Source of the DNA: Eukaryota sp. TZLM1-RC
Lineage: Eukaryota > Metamonada: BaSk clade
NCBI GenBank assembly: GCA_040285825.1
Contig: JAUPSS010000001.1
Span: 2,976,001 to 3,040,000 of the forward strand
DNA: 64,000 nucleotides
Direction of reading: 5' to 3'
The position numbers were made by a program, and so were the translations under genes. Positions 31,547 to 44,100 of this stretch are shown in pieces. Under the pieces are notes generated by a model. It saw only the letters and a program-made list of their open reading frames with translations, ran no database searches and was not told the origin of the DNA. Position 1 is the first letter of the stretch. Each line of letters opens with the position of its first letter.

Positions 31547-33228
31547 TTAACGCAATCTAGAAGCACCTGAATGACTTCCAGAATTACGTACACCATGAAG
31601 AAAAACTTCACCGGTAGAGCCTCGTCGAACGTTGTTCTGAGCGGGATCTGCACCTTGAAACCAACGAAGGGGTGAAGAGGAAGTGTTGGGATCAATCGCT
31701 TGAACCGCATCCTCAATCACTTGATCTAGAAAAGTTGAATCAAGATAACATTTTTCAATTTCTTCCCAACTTAAAGCCAAAATCATTCCAGTTATTTGAT
31801 CAGCAAAGTCTGAACACCTAAACTCTACTAATGGAAAGAGGCAATTTCCCATGGCCTCGAACCGGGATGATTCATCCTCAAGTGATCTCAAAGCATCAAG
31901 AAATTTCTTCTTGTAATCCAAAGAGTCTTTCTTGATAAAGTTCAACTGAGTGAGTGATTCATTGACAGAGCCAAATAACCAAACCTGTAGTGGTTGGTCA
32001 GCATTGGCAATAACTTTACCATTAAGATTATAACAAGCTGCACGAGCTTCTTCTGCAGATTCAAAGGTAACAAACCCAAATTTGCGGGAATCTCCTGCAA
32101 ATGTCTTCATCAAGACCGCCGCACTCACTGTGCCATATGGACAAACTAATTCCTCCAACAATTCATCCGTAAAAGTTAAAGGCAAATTGTAAATCCAAAG
32201 ATTACAGTCAGCGTTTAACTGAATTTCTTTTAAATCAGGAATTTCCCGGCTTGGTTTCTTTTTCTTGAGAGATTTAGAAAGATCATTTTGTTGGAATACT
32301 GTCACATTAATCTGTTGACAATCTAAATAAGTTTCATTTAGACGTTTAATCGCTTCAACAGCTTCGTTCATTGATCCAAAACGAATAAAACCAAACTTTT
32401 TGTTGGCTTTTCTGTCTACTTTCAGCATACATGACTGTATAGTGCGACTACCACCAGAAGCGATAGTTTTGAATTCGTTTTCAGAGAGTGACATTGGAAG
32501 ATTCTTGAATAAAACGTTATTAATACTTGGAACCTCACCAACTACTCTATATCGTTTAACAGGAGGCACAAACTTTTTAACAGAAAGAGTGCATCTGGAA
32601 TTGGAATCTTCGTCAATGACAACCTCCTTCCCATCCAAGTGCTCAATAGCCTTCTGCGGGGCTTGTTCTCCTTGAAGATGAACATAGCCATATCCTTGGC
32701 TTTGGTGACGGTCATCCACTACCACTTTGGATCGAATCACAGAACCAAAGCTGGAAAACATGTCACCTAGATCAGAGGAGGAAACATCTGGAGGAAGGTT
32801 CTTGATGAAGAGATTACCAATGATATCATTACAGCTTTCCTTAGCGCTTCCTTGGGAGAACGAAAGACGGCATGGTTTGCCGTGGAACTTGGTACCTTGG
32901 AGTTGATCCAAAGCAACTTGTGCATCATCAGCAGTGTTGAACTTTACATATGCACAACCCAGGGGTTCACCCTTGGGGCTTTGCAATATAAAGACGTTAG
33001 AGACCTCACCAACTTGGGAAAATACTTGACAAAGTTCGAGCTCTGATGTTTCGGGGGATAAATTTCCGATGTAAAGGGTGTTGGACTTTGTCTGTAGGAA
33101 ATCATAGGCTGGTCTCCAGTTTTGGATGAAGTGGGAACTGCGCCGTGATCTATTGGTTGCTGGTTTACATCTGTGGTCTGAGTCTGATGCAAAAAGCTTC
33201 CAATAAGATCGCTGTCAGATTCGGACAT
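31547..33228 (-). CDS. PABPC: Cytoplasmic poly(A)-binding protein (four RRMs plus MLLE), frame break near the N-terminus
   Basis: Four RNA-recognition motifs and a C-terminal MLLE/PABC domain: NTLYIGNLS (RRM1), GNLFIKNLPPDVSS (RRM2), NNVLFKNLPMSL (RRM3), CNLWIYNLPLTF (RRM4), then MGNCLFPLV...QITGMILALSWEE (MLLE). It binds mRNA poly(A) tails and recruits translation and decay factors. The MLLE linker is short. The only ATG with a good context is at 33228 (MSESDSDLIG) but lies in a different frame from RRM1. Either one A is missing from the run at 33087-33089, giving 560 residues, or a phase-0 intron (33092-33168, 77 nt, GTAAAC...CTACAG) is removed, giving 534. I favour the missing base, because the intron lacks the TTAAC acceptor motif of the other introns. 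Confidence 0.88.
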
Positions 33229-33244
33229 CGGCGAATAGCACAGT

Positions 33245-33252
33245 AATACCAA
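33245..33252 (-). promoter_or_regulatory. TTGGYATT start-proximal element, PABP gene
   Basis: Read leftwards: TTGGTATT, 16 bases, then ATGTC at 33228. The whole block from TTGGTATT to the ATG closely matches that of MED18 (TGTGCTATT and GCCG shared). Confidence 0.45.
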
Positions 33253-33439
33253 GAAGTATTATTGTCGGGTGTATTGATACAAATTCTGACTTGAAAATCG
33301 CTTTTTTAGTGGATTGGTTTCACAAATTTAGTCTTGTAACAGACACATTTTAAAACTCAACCAAAAAACCTTAAATAATGCTTTTAGCTACTCAATCCAT
33401 ATCAATTGAATGACAAGAGATTTTCGCTATTCACTTGAA

Positions 33440-33954
33440 TAGCAACTCCGTTGTTAAATCTGTTTGAAGCTGAAGTTGACTTTCACAAGAATAATAGAGG
33501 TGATGTCAAGTTACCTGGATTAGATGAAACCTTCATTTTAGTGGATATAAAGTCTGTTCATCCTTGTAATGGCTCAAATTAAGGGCTTGCTAATTCTGAA
33601 ATTCAGAGTCCTCTTTCAAATGCTGACAATTTAAAAATCAAAATATACAGTGGACCTTTGTCCAAATTGTCCACCCAACAGCACGCAAAATACAATTTGT
33701 TTTTATTTGTATTTTCTCTATTTGGTTCACTTGCTCCCACGGCTATACGCCTTTTGGCAGATTTTGAAATGATTGTAAAGAGAAAAACCAACAGAAATGT
33801 CAACTGATTGTTTTGGCAAAATACAATTGTGTTTTCAATTTTTAAGGGAATGTTGAAGATGGTTTCTGATGCTTTGCCTTCTCATGGATCTCACTATGAG
33901 GGAGTTGCATCTATTGTTTTTGTTTTGGGAGAGATGGATTCTTTAGATGTTGAA
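33440..33954 (+). mobile_element. NLR-2 non-LTR retrotransposon 3' fragment
   Basis: Coding remains: NNRGDVKLPGLDE, FILVDIKSVHPCN, then a stop, GLANSEIQSPLSNADN, the C-terminal domain FVFSLFGSLAPTAIR and FWQNTIVFSIFKGMLKMVSD. A TAA and a TGA interrupt it. It runs directly into gypsy-type integrase remains at about 33955. Confidence 0.8.
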
Positions 33955-34650
33955 CAACAACTCCTCTCAACAACTGCCTGAAGTTAACAAACATAGGAAC
34001 CCTTTTAATAAAGGTGACTTAGTTTTGCGATTAAAGACTAATGGTAAACTCCATGGTTGCTTCGCTGGCCCTTTTCTCGTTGAAGAAGTTAAATCCAATA
34101 AAAGTTTATTACTCAAGAATCTTGTCACTGGTTCGATGTCTACGGCAAGTATAAATAATTGTAAACTATACCTTTCAGACTTCCCTAAAGAAGATCTTGA
34201 TTGGCATAAGAATATTTCTGCTGCCGATATGGAAAAATCTGTAATCGTTAAAATTATAGATCACTTTGATTACGTAGATTCGAACAATAATAAAGTTCCT
34301 TATTGTACCGCAGTTTGGTATGGCGGCGAGACTTCGTCTGTCCCAGTTGCTGACGTCAAAAGCACTGAGGCATATCAAACATATTTGCGCTCTATTAGTC
34401 CTCACACTACCAGGAAACGGAAGGTATCTTCTAATTCCAAATCTAAGACTAATTCCCCTGCAGTCAGTACTTGTAGCTCTCGTTCGAGATCTAAGAGAGG
34501 GAAAAGGTAGTGTTGTACTGTGGACAATTAGTCTAGTACATTTATATTTATAGTTCACTAGTGATGGCCTTTATAAGGGCCGGTGAAATTCTAATAAATT
34601 ATTCCTTATTCTTTGTTATCATATATGGATAAAGCATCACCATTATATCT
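33955..34650 (+). mobile_element. Ty3/gypsy-like integrase C-terminus with chromo-like tail and terminal repeat
   Basis: An open frame (to 34510) encodes the integrase C-terminal GPY/F module (NPFNKGDLVLRLKTNG, CFAGPFLVEEVKSN), a chromodomain-like segment (VIVKIIDHFDYVD, VPYCTAVWYGGETSSVPVAD) and a basic tail (SRSRSKRGKR). TGTTGTACTG at 34511, straight after the stop, starts a terminal repeat that ends near ATCACCATTA (about 34640). It is a second, more intact relative of the element at 15388-17417, but everything upstream of the integrase end is missing. Confidence 0.75.
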
Positions 34651-34689
34651 GATCAAATTCTATTTTTTTCTATTTTTGGTACTTTAGGC

Positions 34690-34990
34690 AGGGAAGAACT
34701 ATCTTTCTTGAATAATTTAGGCAGTTTCTTAAAAGACTCAGGACGTTCTTTTGATCAACTTATTTGGAAGAACAGAATTGTTTTCTCACTCTTTAAGGCT
34801 CTACCACGTTATTTTAACTCAATACTTTCAAGTATTACTGAGTTTCACAATGTACGTGCTCATGAACCCGTAAATAGTGAGAATCTACCTTCATTCTGTT
34901 AGTGATCACTTATTTAGAATATTGCTTTGCATTGTTGTTGTTTATAGTAATCTTGTTTGTATTCTTGAAATAAAGCCAATATCAGTTAGT
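34690..34990 (+). mobile_element. NLR-4 non-LTR retrotransposon 3' fragment
   Basis: FLKDSGRSFDQLIWKNRIVF followed by SLFKALPRYF matches the C-terminal domain of the NLR-4 copies at 55.4-56.0 and 56.6-57.1 kb. It ends at a TAG near 34902, with a short AT-rich tail. Confidence 0.7.
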
Positions 34991-35395
34991 ATTGCAGTAT
35001 TTCATTTCTGTATATTGTAAAACAATACAAACTATTATTGTCTAAATGTTTCTAGAAATCTGATGTTCTAATTTGTTGAATATCACAGGATGAATTTCAT
35101 GCTAAAGTATTACTTTTGAGTTGACGAGCATCACTCTTGTTTATCAAAAACTTGAGACTTTCTGAAATGTTTTTGTTGAATTACTGAAAAATCATTTATA
35201 ATTTGGGTTGGAACTGACACAATCAACTGATAATAAAAACAAATAAATCAACTTTATTAACAATTTTATATCGGACAAATGATCAATTCCATAGTACAAG
35301 ATGAGACAATTCGTGGTTGACAAAACTTTGCAGAATTTCACACACCAACATCTTCACACAAAACCAGAAAGTTACCAAAAAATTCGAAAAACCCT
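34991..35395. other. Intergenic region
   Basis: About 400 AT-rich bases before the 3' end of CSTF2; nothing recognised. Confidence 0.4.
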
Positions 35396-36133
35396 CTATG
35401 ATCGATAAAAACTAACAAGCCTATAATACAATTCCTTTTGTTCTTGAGGTAGAGCATCAATCTGCTCCTGGGTAGCTGCCAATAGCTGATTGACAACATT
35501 CTCGTATTGGTCTGGAGGTAAATGTGCCAATTCTGGTAACACTCTTCTGGTGGGAGGACCTGGTGGAGGATGGTGTGCAGAGGTAGGAGGAGCATGAGGA
35601 GCAACAGAAGGAGCTTGTACAGGTTGATCATCAATCACTGGTAGCTGGACAGATGACAAAAAGTCTAGTAGGGGAACAGAAGCGTTTTGAGCAAAACCTT
35701 GGGAATAGAGGGCAGAAAGAACGGCGTATGCAAGTTTAGGGTTGGAGAGAAGGTACTGACGGGCTAGATTTCTATTTGTCTTGGCGATTTGCTGCATTTG
35801 AAAGAGAAACTCTAATACTTTGGCTTGTGACAGAGTTTCTGATTCCAACGGTTCCCCATCAGCAGTTCGTTGGGCTTCTACAGGCTTATCGGCATCAGCA
35901 TAACCAACACGAAGTTGACGACCTCTATGTTCCCTCTTGTCAAGCTTCCGTATGGCTAAATGGGCAGATGCTTCGTTGTTATACTCAACGAAGCCAAAGC
36001 CTTTGGGTTTACCTGTATCATGATCTGTTACGAGATTAAAATTAGTCACTGTTCCTGCTTCGGAGAAGATATCCAAGATTTCATCACGAGTAGATTCAAA
36101 GGCGATGTTACCTACAAAAACAGTATGTACCAT
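35396..36133 (-). CDS. CSTF2: Cleavage stimulation factor 64 kDa-like subunit (CSTF2)
   Basis: A 245-residue protein with all three CstF-64 parts. The N-terminal RRM (residues 1-80: TVFVGNIAFESTRDEILDIF, KGFGFVEY) binds the GU-rich element downstream of polyadenylation sites. The hinge (about 105-155: VLEFLFQMQQIAKTNR, LLSNPKLAYAVLSALYSQ) binds CstF-77/symplekin. The C-terminal helix bundle (about 203-240: YENVVNQLLAATQEQIDALP) contacts Pcf11. A Pro/His-rich linker joins them, far shorter than in animals (about 577 residues) and closer to yeast Rna15. The start MVHTVFVGNI fits the family. Confidence 0.9.
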   Translation of the reverse strand: MVHTVFVGNIAFESTRDEILDIFSEAGTVTNFNLVTDHDTGKPKGFGFVEYNNEASAHLAIRKLDKREHRGRQLRVGYADADKPVEAQRTADGEPLESETLSQAKVLEFLFQMQQIAKTNRNLARQYLLSNPKLAYAVLSALYSQGFAQNASVPLLDFLSSVQLPVIDDQPVQAPSVAPHAPPTSAHHPPPGPPTRRVLPELAHLPPDQYENVVNQLLAATQEQIDALPQEQKELYYRLVSFYRS

Positions 36134-36413
36134 TGATAAAAAGTGTAGCTAAAGAAGGAGTTACTCAGATTGGGAAAAGGTTCAAAAGTTAATGTAAGCA
36201 AAACAAATGGGTCAACATCAAAGACCTTCCTCTACACATCAATGTTAGGATTTCGAACGTTTGGCCGAACTAGTTTTTGTTCATTTACACGTGTCAACAC
36301 TGTTTTGTTTAAAAATGTTTTCCCAAATCCCTATTTCAACTACTACAATAGATTTCATTGTTTAAAAATCTGTATTCATAGATAAATCCCCTTCTTTACA
36401 TCAACTTTCTTCA
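36134..36413. other. Intergenic region
   Basis: About 280 bases upstream of CSTF2 and of the hAT-like fragment; no feature recognised. Confidence 0.35.
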
Positions 36414-37045
36414 ATGCCAAAGCACCCTGTTTACAAAATTCTAGACAACGTTAATTACGATAAAGTGTCCAAAAATATTGCTTCACAGTGCCGCTGCTGC
36501 AGTAAAATGCTAAAAGGTTCAGCCCGTCGCTTTTTCTCCCATTTCATTAAGGAGTATAGAGCTGGATATGCCTTATGTACTCAATTATCCACCATTTCTG
36601 TCAAGCATATAAACACTGTCCGTGTTCATGAAGGATATGATGCTCTTTTTGCTCCCGCAACTGAATCACTTGAAAGTCCTGCTCCTCGTCTCAAACAACC
36701 GCGAATTATTGATGCAATAAAGGACTGCGAAACAAATGATTTCAAACAAAATGCAGACGAACTTCTTACTAAATGGATATGTGCCTCTGAAGTTTCATTC
36801 AATTCTGTTATGCTTTCTGAATTTGAGCAGTTTGCCGACTTCATATCCTCGTCTCACTACCTTGTTTCTTCTGACACTTATTTAAAAAATAAAGTAGTTC
36901 CAGATATCAAAAACGGTCTCGAACAAGAATTATCTGGTTTTTTATCGTCTCTGACGAATGTAGGCTGTACACTTGTTTTTGATGGTTGGAAGGATGTAAA
37001 TGGTTCATCATTATTAAATATTCTTTTGGTAAGCAACACTTTCTC
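36414..37045 (+). mobile_element. hAT-type transposase-like fragment (BED-like finger plus DUF659-like start)
   Basis: An open frame from an ATG at 36414. A cysteine/histidine stretch near residues 25-45 (CRCCSKMLKGSARRFFSHFI) looks like a BED-type finger. Around residues 185-210, CTLVFDGWKDVNGSSLLNIL matches the DUF659/hAT motif in which DGW carries the first catalytic Asp. The frame then runs into antisense NLR-3 sequence at about 37045, so the catalytic core and dimerisation region are missing. Confidence 0.65.
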
Positions 37046-37860
37046 TTTCTTTGTGATCCGAATATTTAAATATAATCTCATTTTTGTTACAAACGTTTTA
37101 TTATTAGCACACAGTCCAAATCTTCTTCGTAGAATGGTCACAAACAGTGAAGAATCTGATGACTTATTTTGACAAACACTTTTTTCCAATAACAAAGAGT
37201 GGAGATTTTGATTTAAAACAGCCGAGCTGCATATATTTTTATAAAGATCATTTTCATACATTCCGGTCAATCGTTTCTGTATTGTTCGAAGACTGTATTT
37301 TAAATTTAGATAATTCCTTTCTGGAATATTGCCATTGAATGATTGGGGAAAGCAGCGACTCCATTTTTCTACATCAAGTTTTGAAATTTCTTCATCTAGT
37401 ACAAAAATAGAAAATTTTTTTGAAATTTCTTCATTTAATGCAAAAACACTGGAACTTTGCGTTGTCATCATTAAATGTTCCCAATCTGCAAATCTTTCAG
37501 AAAACTCAAATATTGCATTTCTGCATCCACCAATAAAAGCACACGAAGTAAGAATAGAAGCCTTTGTCCAACCTAAACCGACATAATGTGGACTGAGATA
37601 AGCATGATCAGGAATATGGAACATTTTACATCCCAGTAATTGAGACAGAACTTTTGCACGTAATTCATTAAACTTCTGAGCCAAAGGCCTAGTGATAAGA
37701 GGAATTGTGGCTAGAATTATGTGATTAAAGTTGCAACTAAAACATAGCCTTATAATGGTAAATTTGATACGTTTCTGTATATCCAATTTCATCGTTTGGT
37801 CATTTTCTTCGGAAATTGAGTGTAACTTTTCAAACAATTCATTGGTAACTTGATCATTAT
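37046..37860 (-). mobile_element. NLR-3 non-LTR fragment lacking its 3' end
   Basis: A largely open leftward frame: LITRPLAQKFNELRAKVLSQ, PHYVGLGWTKASILTSCAF, CFPQSFNGNIPERNYLNL, then KMRLYLNIRI where it meets the hAT-like fragment. It covers the segment between reverse transcriptase and the finger. Loss of the 3' end is unusual for this class and points to later rearrangement. Confidence 0.75.
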
Positions 37861-38103
37861 TTCCTAAAAACGAACCCAGTGACGAATAGCATCAACTGAA
37901 CATAATTTTGCTTGAATTTCAATACCATTATCTATAGTAGAAACTGAAGAATTCGAGAGTTGTTGTTGTTTAATTTTGAATATTTTTTAATTTATTCAAA
38001 TTGTTGGACGGCTGTTAATTGTTGAAGAAATTGTCTGTGAGACACATCATGTTGACATTGTTGGGAGGATTCAAAATGAGATTTAATATTCGTGAATATT
38101 CTA
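37861..38103. other. Intergenic region
   Basis: About 240 bases before the large gene; no feature recognised. Confidence 0.3.
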
Positions 38104-41100
38104 ATGTTTAACATTATATTTGAACCAAAAGAAGTTCAAATAGGGATAGATTTGGAAAATTTCATCAATCACAAATCTTCAATGTCTCATCTATTCAACC
38201 TTGGAGTACTTACAGAATCTTATTCACAGTTAACTCGTCCTCAATCTTCCTCTATTTGTGAACTGGAAGATGAATCCTGCTTTTGCAGTAAATCATCAAA
38301 TCCCCTCATTTCTAGCATATCAGAGTGTACTGATGCAGCCAGTCGGTACTTCTACTTTGACCGCATTAACTCAATGCGATCTACTGTTTCCTCCTTTCAA
38401 TTCGAATCTCAGTTTAAATCAACTGTCACCAAGTTCAAGGAAACCTCACCCCAACCCCAGACACTTATTCACACAGAACCATCTATTGCTCACCTTCCTG
38501 CTATCCTACAGCTATCCCTCAAGCTTCAGATCACCTCTCTTAAGCACGTTCTTTCGACCAAACCTACTCTATCTTCTTCACTTCTTGCTACCACCAATGG
38601 CCTTCTCTCTTCCCTCAATGTTCTTTCTCTTCTTGAACAGCCATCTACTCTATGGGGTCACCTCCACGAACTTATCCAAACTCACCTCTCTGACCCTCAC
38701 CTATTCCCCTCTACTCTTTCCACTCTTACCTACCTCTTCTTGGGTAAGGGTCGTCTGTCCCACCTCCTTTCCCTCATCTCCTCTCTCCTATCCATACCCT
38801 CCTCACATGCTCTCCCTCTTCCTTACCTCCCCAACGACTCACTCTCCACCCAATCCCAGCTTCTCCACTCGTTTTTTTCCTACCCTTCAGCTATGTCATC
38901 ACTCAGTCAGTGGTCTTTTGGATCTGGGATTTATTCTTTTAATGTTTCTATTCCTTCTAGTTTAACTTCTTCCAGATTAATAGTTTACAATGGTTTTGTT
39001 ATTCTCTATTCCAACAAGTTTATCTATAAAATCGGCAGTGGGTACGGGGATTCTGAAAAGGGGCGTGTTTATTGTTCCATTAGTTTGGAGCAGTTATCAA
39101 AAGAGATTACCAAGATTTTGGGTCAATGTGAGTCAACGGAAGGTCAAAAAGATGACGTGATGGGTCAGAATACTGTTGAAATTACCAATGCTTCAGGGTT
39201 ATCAATGTGTTTTATTGGTGAAAATGTTTTGCTTTCTTTTCCTTCTATCAAATGCTTTGTCATTTTGAATTCATTTGATTTTTCCGTAATTAATGTCATC
39301 AAACATGACACAAACTCTACTTATGGCATTTGCTCCTGCAAAAAGTATTTGCATTTAATTAAATCTACAATTAAATCTGATTCACCAAGCAAGTTGGGTG
39401 GTTTTGTCAATGTTTATCGTTATGCCAGAATTATTTCTAATGAAGTTGATTTTGAACATCAAATCAATAAAGGTGATTACTCACTGATTCCTTACGACGA
39501 GAGAGTTTTTGCTTATTCAAATTCAAATGAGCTCTTCTCGAAATTTTCATTTGTAACAAACAATTATTTCATGTTGGCTACCAATTATAATTCAAAAGAA
39601 GAGTATTTACTAAAATTGCCAAATTTTGAGAAGGTCGAGCACTCTTTTGCAGCTAATTCATGTGTATATAATCACGATCCAATCACAAACCTTTGGGTCA
39701 CGTTGAATCCTGTTGACTTTGACCCACAAGAAAAGAAACCTGCTAAAATGCCAATAATTTCTATTTGTGAAGGTCAAGATCCCTTATTTTATGAAGAATT
39801 TAATGATTTAAATATTCCAAAAGTTGTTAGCTTTCCTCACCTCGGGAACCTATTACTTTCCAAACTGCATGTCATCTCGTCATCATTTAGGTACCTTGAT
39901 GTTCCTGGACAAAACCAAATTCCTCTGAACAATTATTTCAAAGTAGGTGGGGAAGTTTTGAAGGAAGTTTCTTTTGTTTTAGATGAATCACTTGAGACGT
40001 TTGAAATTTTGCTCGATATGGCAACTTTTTTTCAAAGTATTCAAAATTTGGAGTTTCTGAAAGCTATCCTAGCTCTATTTGAAATACATATAGGCCATTT
40101 AATAGTCAATAACGTTTGCATTTTTTCCCTTGGCGAGGTCGCTTCTGTTTCATCGATGATAAAAAAGACTAGAGAATTATTATTTGCTATTCGTAATTCT
40201 AATTTTAATGAAGAAATTAATTCACGAGCTGATAATGTTTTAATTATTGGCCTGAATTTCTTTTTCCCTGACAGTGAATCTAAGGTTGAGCTTTTCAATG
40301 AACTAATTTCATCCGCATCTCTGCCAAATAGAGGGATTTTCCTTACAAAATTGACAGAAATACCTTTTATTTCAAGTTTAATCATTCCTTTTAATTGTGC
40401 TGAATCAGAAAAACTTGATATAATGGAAGCAAAATGCTTAAATTTGGATGTTGATGATCTCACGATTGGACAATTAGAAACTTGTTCTATAGAATTTTAT
40501 GAGTTATTTTGTAAAGTGGCCTTTAATGGTTCTGTTGGTCTTTTTGTTTCAATTCTGAATGATTTAGGAAGTCGTGTGAATTCTTGGCCGTCTGTTTTGG
40601 CAGCTCATCACCACGTGTCAATATTTCAAATTTTGAACCTTTTTGAAATTTTTATAACGAGATGCGTAGATTTTATGAGCTCTTTTTTGGAAAACATTGT
40701 TGATGACGAATTAAATAAACTTAAACAGCTGGAAATGACACCAATCTATTCTTCTTTGCCTCTTTTTATTGATGTGTTAAAGCAAATTGATCAAATTAAT
40801 TTTAATTTTACGGAGATTATCGTGAAAATTGTTAAAAAATGCCAGAATTTATTAAATCTGACTTCTGCGATTGAAGAAAAACTTAGTCAATCAGCTAAAT
40901 TAATTGATCTTCAAGTTCCAATCAAACCTCTTCCCCAAACTCCAATCAAAATCGGGTCAAAAGTCGTTGAAAGTCAAGACAGTGAAGGAAACCCTATTCA
41001 CCCGTACCAGAATGACCAAGACTACGAAATAGAAGTGGTTTTTCCTAAAGCAGAATATTTGACTCTTGAATTTGATCCCAGAACTGGTTTGTTTTCTCCA

Positions 41101-44100
41101 ATTATCTAATTAACTTCAGCAATGGAAGATCGATATGACCATCTCACTGTGTCAAAAAAACCAAATAAAACTGACGTTGTGGCCAAATATTCAGGACGTA
41201 GACGTGAAAGTTACCCTTCTGAGCCAGTATTGGTAGAGGCTAATTCTTTGTTCTTTGCTTTTCACTCTGATGGTTCAAATACTGGTTTGTTTATGAATAT
41301 CTTAAATTTTTAACCCTAGATTGGGGATTTTTGGTGACTGTTACAGCTTATGGACGTGAAGATCCGATATTGCCGAATATTTCATGGTTATGCCACTTAA
41401 ACTCACTGATCTCTTCTCTGATTGCTGATTTGATTGGACATTTGATTACCCCAAAGTCTTTAAGGTTGCCTAACTCTGACAAAATGTCCACCTTTTTCCA
41501 ACATGGACTAACACCAGATTCGTTTCAAACTCTAACTCAATTAAAATCCAACCAAAAGAGCTCGTGTCAGCTCAATAACAATGACGAATTGGGATCAGAT
41601 AGTTGCTTCTTGACACGTCTATATTTTGACATGTCCAGCTCTCACTTGCCAAGTATTCAGCAAATTTCTGATTTAGTGGATTCCAAACTGATGCTTCTGC
41701 CTCAGGTGGTTCTTTTAAAAAGACATTTGTGTGACGACTACCTCAGAATTTTCCTTTTTTCAGCTCTGTATGCTTTTCATTGTCGAAATAGCCTAGAAAA
41801 TTCCAATATTCCAACTTTTGTTCTGTCGCTCACAATGGTGGTTCATCAGATGTTGCAGTCAGGCAAGGAGGATTTCAAATTTTTAAGGGATTTTGTTTTT
41901 AGAACCAAATTTTTGGTGAGCTCTACTGGTCAGTTGTCACCCAATCAAATTGTGTCATTTTACACTATGAATGATCCTTACTGTCTCCTAGATGATCTCT
42001 TTTGCTGCCACAAACTTGTCAACAACAGAATTTTGGGCATTGAGCTCTTTGAAACCATTTGTAATTCTAATTTATCACCACTTTACACAAGCGTTGTTCT
42101 CTCAAAATTTCAACCATTATTCCAAAATTTCACCAAAATTTCACCAAATAATGTTGGAAATCCACACTATACCTCAAACCTACACTTTATTCCAAGTAGT
42201 TTATCTACAAAATTATTAAATTGCTTCTTTTCTTTTTTAAATAGTCTTGATTTAATTTCTACAATTAAAACAAATTCTGAATTTCTTCCATTAATATTGG
42301 CCTCCAAAATTTCATGTTTTTGTTTCTCGCTCACAAGAGCTCAAGATTTGAAAAATTTGGTCGACTTAAACATCCAATCGGTACTCTCCTTTTCAAACAG
42401 TTCTGTTGATTTCATCATTTCCAAGTTTTTCAACTTTTTAACAATTCTTTTTTCTGCTGATAACTACATGTCAAGTTTCAGTTCATTTTTATTCAATTCT
42501 ATTATCGAAAAATTCATTGGCTTTGCACAGGAAGCGATATGTTTGCAATCTTGGAATTTCAATGTTTCAATCAAAGTTTCTGCTTATTTTGATCTTTTGA
42601 TCTCTTCCATGTTGTCAACAGATGTGAAAATTTACCACTCTGATCTCCTCTCGTCATTTACTGATCTATTCGCTGATATTTTCACAAGCTCTTCAAACAA
42701 TGATATTCTCAAATCATTTCTGTCAAATCCCTCACTGGTGAATTCGTTCTTCACGCTCTTCTCCCTGGGGTCTTGTAAGGTCATTTCCAAAGTTTTTCCA
42801 CTAGTTCAAATGATTTTACCTTTAATTGAAGAAGAAGAAGAACAATCATTTATAGTTGTACTTTTAATCAAGTTATTGTCTGTCAACTCACCAAATTCTG
42901 CCTTGAAAAGACCTTGTGTTGACAAAAATTTTAGTTATGATCCCTTTACATGTCAGCAATTCGTTACCAATCAATTTTTGATTGCTTCTTCCAAGTCCCT
43001 ATTACTAACAATAATGTCTCTTGTTTCATGGCAAAGCTGCTTGTTTGGTTATATTACGACTTTGGTTAACAGTAATCCAGTGAAACAATTGTTGAACTAT
43101 CTCACCAAGAATGTTCTCTCTACGCAATTGGAAAATTCTCTTTGTTTCAAAGACTGTTCTGAAAATGAAGAATTTTTAGACACGGGCTCAGTTTCTGTTG
43201 CAAGACGCAATGATTCTTACATTTTAACCACTGAAGGTACACCCTTTACACTAGATGCTCTGTGGGATAACGTGATATCTAATCATGGTGACGTGGCTAA
43301 TAATCATGATGACGTGATACAGACGCCTTTGAATGATGATGCAGATGAGGATGTGGAAGATTTGAATTTGGAAGCACTTGTTTCAGATGTCGAAAATTTA
43401 ATCCTTGTACTTCAAATTTTCGTAGTCAGTAGCATATTCGTCAAAGGTCAAGATGTTGAAATTTGTGATGCTGATGGTGTCAGACATGGTCAAATTTTTG
43501 AATGTGATCCTTATTCCCTGTCAGTTTGGGTTACTGTAGATGACGTCACCAAAGTCTACCCTCGAACCTCAGTTTTTCCGGTTTTGTCGTCACAACTTCC
43601 CAAATTTTTGCAATATTTTGGACCTGAGCTGCTTGAAATTTTTGAAGTGTCATTTAGTTCGCTTCTAGATTTGGAAATTTTACTTGATCCCTTCTCGTCT
43701 CGTTTTTGTGCATTATCAAGTCACTTAAGATTCATTCTGCTCTTCATTTTAAAATCAATTCTTCATTTGAAGGAGGATCAAGTTTGCTGCACGTTTGTGA
43801 AATCCCTGCACCGGAACGTTTTTGTAAATGTCATCCAACTAGCTCAGTCAAGATATTTCTTCAATCAAGAAGCATCAGTGTTGCCTTTTACCTCCTTGTA
43901 TTTTAATTCAATCTTCCTTAAGCATTTGTTACTCCCCGTAGAGCCAGCCAAAGCACCAGAGCCAAAACCTCGTTACACCATCACAAGTGAATATCAGCAG
44001 TCATTTGCAAAAACAGAGGATCCTCTCTGTATCTCTGCTTTATTCCAGGAAGAAGAAGGTCAAGCTGCTGCTCCATTAGCTACAAGAAGAGTGGCAAAAA

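Noticed and set aside
34175-34558. Leftward 127-codon frame
   Set aside because: Antisense to the gypsy-like integrase tail, which has clear GPY/F features on the plus strand.
38258-38965. 235-codon plus-strand frame rich in Leu and Pro
   Set aside because: An alternative frame within the 5' part of the large gene, due to its Ser/Leu/Pro-rich codons.
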